The notes beneath the pieces are model-generated. The model was not told where the DNA came from and made no database searches. It worked only from the letters and a program-made list of their open reading frames with translations. Shown here piece after piece: positions 31,106 through 33,606 of a stretch of 33,606 nucleotides of DNA. Where the stretch lies: positions 1 through 33,606 of the forward strand of contig JAFAYV010000010.1 in the NCBI GenBank assembly GCA_019240115.1, given 5' to 3'. The position numbers and the translations under genes are program-made. This DNA comes from Solirubrobacterales bacterium. GTDB taxonomy: Bacteria; Actinomycetota; Thermoleophilia; Solirubrobacterales; Solirubrobacteraceae. Positions within the stretch are counted from its first letter, which is position 1. Every line of letters begins with the position of its first letter.

Positions 31106-31771
31106 CTAGGGCGACAGCGGCCGGTCGCGCGGGAGCACGAGCACCGAGCCGCGCGCGGAGTCCAGGTGTCCCCGCGCGGTCCCGTCGAGCCCGATCCGTC
31201 CGGCGGGTGCGGAGGCGCGCGAGTCGACGACGATGAGATCGGCGTCGCGGCGTCCCTCGAGCACCTCGGCGCCGAGCGGCGAGGCGAAGGCGGCCGCGGT
31301 CTGCGCCGCGGCTCCGTCGGCGTCGCCGGCCACCGAGATCGTCCTGATCGTCGCCGCGGCGTCGACGCGCAGCCCCGCGGCGGCCACGGCGACCGCGACC
31401 GAGCCGTTCTCGAGCAGGCCCTGCGCCGACCCGCCGGGCTGGACGTGGCCCGGCGTCGTCCGATAGTCCGAGCCGAACACGATCAGTCCGGCGCCCTGCG
31501 AAGCGGCGAGCGAGGCGAGTCCGGCGCTCGTCGAGGGGTTGACGACGACGTGCCGGGGCACCGACTCGTCGCCGAGCCAGATCGCGCCCTGCGCGAGGCG
31601 CCGGTCGGCGTCGTGCTGAGCGATCTCCTCGCGCGTCGCGCTGTACTCGCGCGCGTGCCGGACGTAGGCGAGCGAGAGCGACGCGCCGGCGGCGGCGAGC
31701 ATGCGCCCGAGCATCAGGGCGTCGTCATCGTGGGTGGTCCCGTCGTAGGAGACGATCACCTCCAGCGCCAT
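31106..31771 (-). CDS. Universal stress protein (UspA-like)
   Basis: A 221-residue protein beginning LEVIVSYDGTTHDDDALMLGRMLA, the first Usp strand and helix, then SLSLAYVRHAREY. The region GLIVFGSDYRTTPGHVQPGGSAQGLLENGSVAVAVA matches the Usp nucleotide-loop end, with the expected Gly-x-Gly-x(9)-Gly-Ser/Thr pattern degenerate. A partial second Usp-like unit (SVAGDADGAAAQTAAAFA through GSVLVLPRD) follows. The ATG at 31771 is chosen over 31813; TACGGT lies eight bases upstream. Function is a general stress role by family only. Confidence 0.82.
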   Translation of the reverse strand: MALEVIVSYDGTTHDDDALMLGRMLAAAGASLSLAYVRHAREYSATREEIAQHDADRRLAQGAIWLGDESVPRHVVVNPSTSAGLASLAASQGAGLIVFGSDYRTTPGHVQPGGSAQGLLENGSVAVAVAAAGLRVDAAATIRTISVAGDADGAAAQTAAAFASPLGAEVLEGRRDADLIVVDSRASAPAGRIGLDGTARGHLDSARGSVLVLPRDRPLSP

Positions 31772-31797
31772 GGGCCGGGACCGTAGCGGAAGGCCGG

Positions 31798-31813
31798 TTG
31801 GCCACATGGCCAA
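31798..31813. promoter_or_regulatory. Near-perfect palindrome, candidate operator
   Basis: TTGGCCACATGGCCAA consists of 7-bp arms around CA. It lies 27 bp before the universal stress protein start and between two divergent genes, where a regulator could bind. No known box is matched with confidence. Confidence 0.4.
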
Positions 31814-31834
31814 TCTTCTTGCGCCATTCGGACT

Positions 31835-31947
31835 GGTTCGGCGCCGGTTCGGGCCGGTTCGGCGCCGGTTCGGGCCGGTTCGGCGTCGGGCGAGCCGAGA
31901 CGGCCTCGGGCGAGCCGGGACGGCGTCGGGCGAGCGCCGGGACGGCG
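31835..31947. repeat. Two adjacent short tandem repeat arrays
   Basis: 31835-31885 holds 2.4 copies of a 21-bp unit that starts GGTTCGGCGCC, the first two copies identical. 31886-31947 holds three copies of a 20-22-bp unit starting TCGGGCGAGC. Together with the palindrome they fill the 193-bp gap between the stress protein and DedA-like genes. Confidence 0.85.
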
Positions 31948-31964
31948 CCTGTCACGATCTCGTC

Positions 31965-32795
31965 ATGACCTCCCCGGCCGCGATCGTCCAGTCCGTCGCG
32001 GTGGTGCACGCCGACCGCGCGCTGCACCATGCCGCGCTGCAGTACGTGGGGCTCTCGCTGGCGGCGGCCGCCAGTTGGTTCGGGGTCCCCGGCCCGGGTG
32101 AGCCGGTGCTCATCGCCGCCGCCGTGCTCGCCGCCCAGCGTCACCTGTCGCTGGTGCCGGTGATCATCGTCGCCGGGCTGGCCGCGACCGGGGGAAGCAT
32201 GCTCGGCTGGCTGCTCGGCATCCGCGGCGGCCGGGCGCTACTCACCGCGCCGGGACCGATGCATCGGATGCGGTTGAGTGCGGTCGATCGCGGCGAGGCC
32301 CTCTTCCAGCGCCACGAGGTGATCGGGATCCTCCTCACCCCGTCGTGGATCGCCGGCATCAACGAGGCGCGCTGGCGGCTGTTCCTGGCGATCAACGCGA
32401 TCACCGCCGCCCTCTGGGCGGTCGGCATCGGTCTCGGCGGCTACTACGTCGGACCGCGGGTCATCGACGTCGTCGACGACGTCGGGCTCGGCACCGGAAT
32501 CCTGCTCGCCGTGCTGATCGTCGCGGCGGTCGGGCTCGAGATCCGCCGCCGGTCGCGCGCGGGCGGGCGCCGGCGTCGCCGGTTCGGCGGGGAGCGCGAG
32601 CCTGGGCGCCCCCGGCTCGGCGGAGAGCGCGAGCCCGGGCCGCCGGTCACAGATCCCTCCCGGTCCTTCGGCCGTGAGGACGGCGGGACCGGACGAGGGC
32701 CGCCCACGCCTCGCGCCGGTGAGCGTCCGCCGCAGCCGGCGGTGATACCGTGCCCGCGATGTCACCCGAGACCTCCACGGCCGGACTGCCGATGA
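31965..32795 (+). CDS. DedA-like membrane protein
   Basis: A 276-residue protein with a DedA/VTT-type core: hydrophobic N-terminal loop with WFGVPGPGEPVLIAAAVLAA, LVPVIIVAGLAATGGSMLGWLLG, an amphipathic RGEALFQRHEVIGILL segment, and two closing transmembrane helices (LAINAITAALWAVGIGLGGYY and TGILLAVLIVAAVGLEI). DedA proteins flip lipids or carriers and support envelope homeostasis. After about residue 190 the sequence becomes Arg/Gly/Pro-rich and unlike the family; this tail overlaps the next gene by 37 bp. The start ATG at 31965 is inferred from the position of the first hydrophobic region. Confidence 0.72.
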   Translation: MTSPAAIVQSVAVVHADRALHHAALQYVGLSLAAAASWFGVPGPGEPVLIAAAVLAAQRHLSLVPVIIVAGLAATGGSMLGWLLGIRGGRALLTAPGPMHRMRLSAVDRGEALFQRHEVIGILLTPSWIAGINEARWRLFLAINAITAALWAVGIGLGGYYVGPRVIDVVDDVGLGTGILLAVLIVAAVGLEIRRRSRAGGRRRRRFGGEREPGRPRLGGEREPGPPVTDPSRSFGREDGGTGRGPPTPRAGERPPQPAVIPCPRCHPRPPRPDCR

Positions 32796-33109
32796 CCACG
32801 GGCCTGGGGATCACCGGCCTGGAGATCACCGAGACGCTCGGGGTGATCTACGGCCTCGTCGTACGCAGCATGGGTCTCGTGTCCGGCATGGGGGCCGCCT
32901 TCAAGTCGCTCAAGCGCGGCGAGATCAGCCAGTACACCGAGCTGCTCGAGGACTCCCGGCGTCACGCGATCGACCGCATGGTCGAGAACGCGCGGCTGAT
33001 GGGCGCTGACGCGATCGTCGCCGTGCGTTTCGACAGCTCGGAGATCGGTCAGCAGTTCACCGAGATCGTGGCCTACGGGACCGCGGTCAGGGTGCGCGGC
33101 GCCGGCTGA
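32759..33109 (+). CDS. UPF0145/YbjQ-like (DUF74) protein
   Basis: A 116-residue protein with the YbjQ pattern GLEITETLGVIYGLVVRSM, SRRHAIDRMVENARLMGADAIVAVRF and TEIVAYGTAVRV. The family forms small oligomers of unknown function, sometimes annotated as heavy-metal binding. The ATG at 32759 is favoured because TACCGT (32746-32751) is a TANNNT -10 seven bases upstream. GTG at 32750 would lie inside that element. Confidence 0.88.
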   Translation: MSPETSTAGLPMTTGLGITGLEITETLGVIYGLVVRSMGLVSGMGAAFKSLKRGEISQYTELLEDSRRHAIDRMVENARLMGADAIVAVRFDSSEIGQQFTEIVAYGTAVRVRGAG

Positions 33110-33125
33110 CCGCGGCCGCCGCGGA

Positions 33126-33464
33126 GTGCGCCTCGAGGATCCCGAGCGCGAGCGGATGTTCGAGCGCCTCAGCGCTCACGCTGCCGCCGGAACGTTCGAC
33201 CTCTCCGAGCTCGAGCGTCGCGTCTCGGCGCTCGCCGCGGCGCAGACCCACGAGCAGGCCGCCGAGATCGTCGCCGATCTGCCGCCGCTGCCCGGCGATC
33301 CGGCTCCCGCGCCCGCTCGTGGTCGACGCGGGCACGGCCACGCCGACGTGCCGCAGGCCGGATGGCGACCCACCACCGAGCGCTTTCGCGATCCGCGCAC
33401 GGGCGCCGTCATGCGTGTGTGGGAGGACGCCCTCGGCGCCCGCCACTACGTGATCGACGACTGA
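33126..33464 (+). CDS. DUF1707-domain protein
   Basis: A 112-residue protein with an N-terminal DUF1707-like segment (EDPERERMFERLSAHAAAG, FDLSELERRVSALAAAQTHEQ, AEIVADLPPLPG; about residues 4-57), a Pro/Ala linker, and a C-terminal RFRDPRTGAVMRVWEDALGARHYV strand pair. DUF1707 is largely restricted to Actinobacteria; function unknown. The start is a GTG 16 bases after the UPF0145 stop. No transmembrane segment is visible, unlike many DUF1707 proteins. Confidence 0.78.
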   Translation: MRLEDPERERMFERLSAHAAAGTFDLSELERRVSALAAAQTHEQAAEIVADLPPLPGDPAPAPARGRRGHGHADVPQAGWRPTTERFRDPRTGAVMRVWEDALGARHYVIDD

Positions 33465-33478
33465 GGGGAAAACCCGTG

Positions 33479-33606
33479 TCAGGCTGCCTCCTGGAGTGTG
33501 ACGGTGTGTCCGAGGCGTTCGAGTTGGGCGACGAGTCGGCGGGTGGCGCGTTGGGGGTCTCGCTTGGCGAAGTATTGGCCGCCGGCGTCTCGGTAGAGCT
33601 CGCCGG
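33479..33606 (-). CDS. Probable transposase, C-terminal fragment cut by the window edge
   Basis: The minus-strand frame gives 41 residues and a stop: GELYRDAGGQYFAKRDPQRA followed by a basic helix and LGHTVTLQEAA. This tail resembles the conserved end of transposases common in Actinobacteria, possibly IS110-like; the family is uncertain from so little sequence. The rest lies beyond 33606. I saw no inverted repeat at the 3' end between 33465 and 33478. Confidence 0.5.
   Translation of the reverse strand, partial: GELYRDAGGQYFAKRDPQRATRRLVAQLERLGHTVTLQEAA

Noticed and set aside
32750-32758. GTG at 32750 as the UPF0145 start
   Set aside because: It overlaps a TANNNT -10 element positioned seven bases before the in-frame ATG at 32759, which is the better start.

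Overview
The window is about 33.6 kb of very GC-rich DNA with strong GC3 bias and actinobacterial habits: GTG/TTG starts, 4-nt stop/start overlaps, several near-leaderless promoters, an F420-type LLM oxidoreductase, DUF1707 and DUF6328 proteins and a PucR-type regulator remnant. I infer an actinobacterium, possibly Thermoleophilia/Solirubrobacterales. No rRNA or marker gene here fixes the lineage.

Positions 1-18,906 hold an almost gap-free archaeal-type one-carbon island. It combines the tetrahydromethanopterin (H4MPT)-linked formaldehyde oxidation route with genes for both of its cofactors. Catalytic genes are fae (formaldehyde to methylene-H4MPT), mtdB (to methenyl-H4MPT), mch (to formyl-H4MPT) and fhcBADC (formyltransferase/hydrolase complex, to formate via methylofuran). 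Cofactor genes are pabB and folE (pABA and pterin precursors), an RFAP synthase (mptG/orf4 type), a dihydropteroate-synthase-like gene, and mfnB, mfnE, mfnF and an MfnD-like ATP-grasp ligase (methanofuran-type carrier). A RimK/MptN-like ligase, a CitG-like protein, a HisA-like protein, DUF447, a pterin dehydratase, an SDR and a DUF1464 kinase-like protein have less certain roles.

Layout of the island: pabB (-) at the left edge diverges from folE-DUF447-mptG-mfnB (+). mfnF-mfnE (-) diverges from the hisA-like gene (+). An eight-gene minus-strand operon (CitG-like, MfnD-like, fhcB, fhcA, fhcD, fhcC, mch, RimK-like) is joined by seven 4-nt overlaps and diverges from fae-SDR-DHPS-like-mtdB (+). 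The pterin dehydratase (-) and DUF1464 (+) close it. No methanol or methylamine dehydrogenase, formate dehydrogenase or recognisable dmrA lies in the window.

Positions 18,907-22,223 are a junction: a small membrane protein, a secreted Ser/Thr-linker protein with a structured leader, an intact IS630-type insertion sequence with clear inverted repeats, and two divergent serine tRNAs (GCT and TGA).

Positions 22,224-33,606 are ordinary accessory and housekeeping content: GMC oxidoreductase, fatty-acid-hydroxylase-like protein, AraC regulator, Baeyer-Villiger-type monooxygenase, small Cys-pair protein, LLM oxidoreductase, a PucR-family regulator pseudogene, an ammonium transporter, a universal stress protein, a DedA-like protein, UPF0145 and DUF1707 proteins, and the tail of another probable transposase at the right edge.
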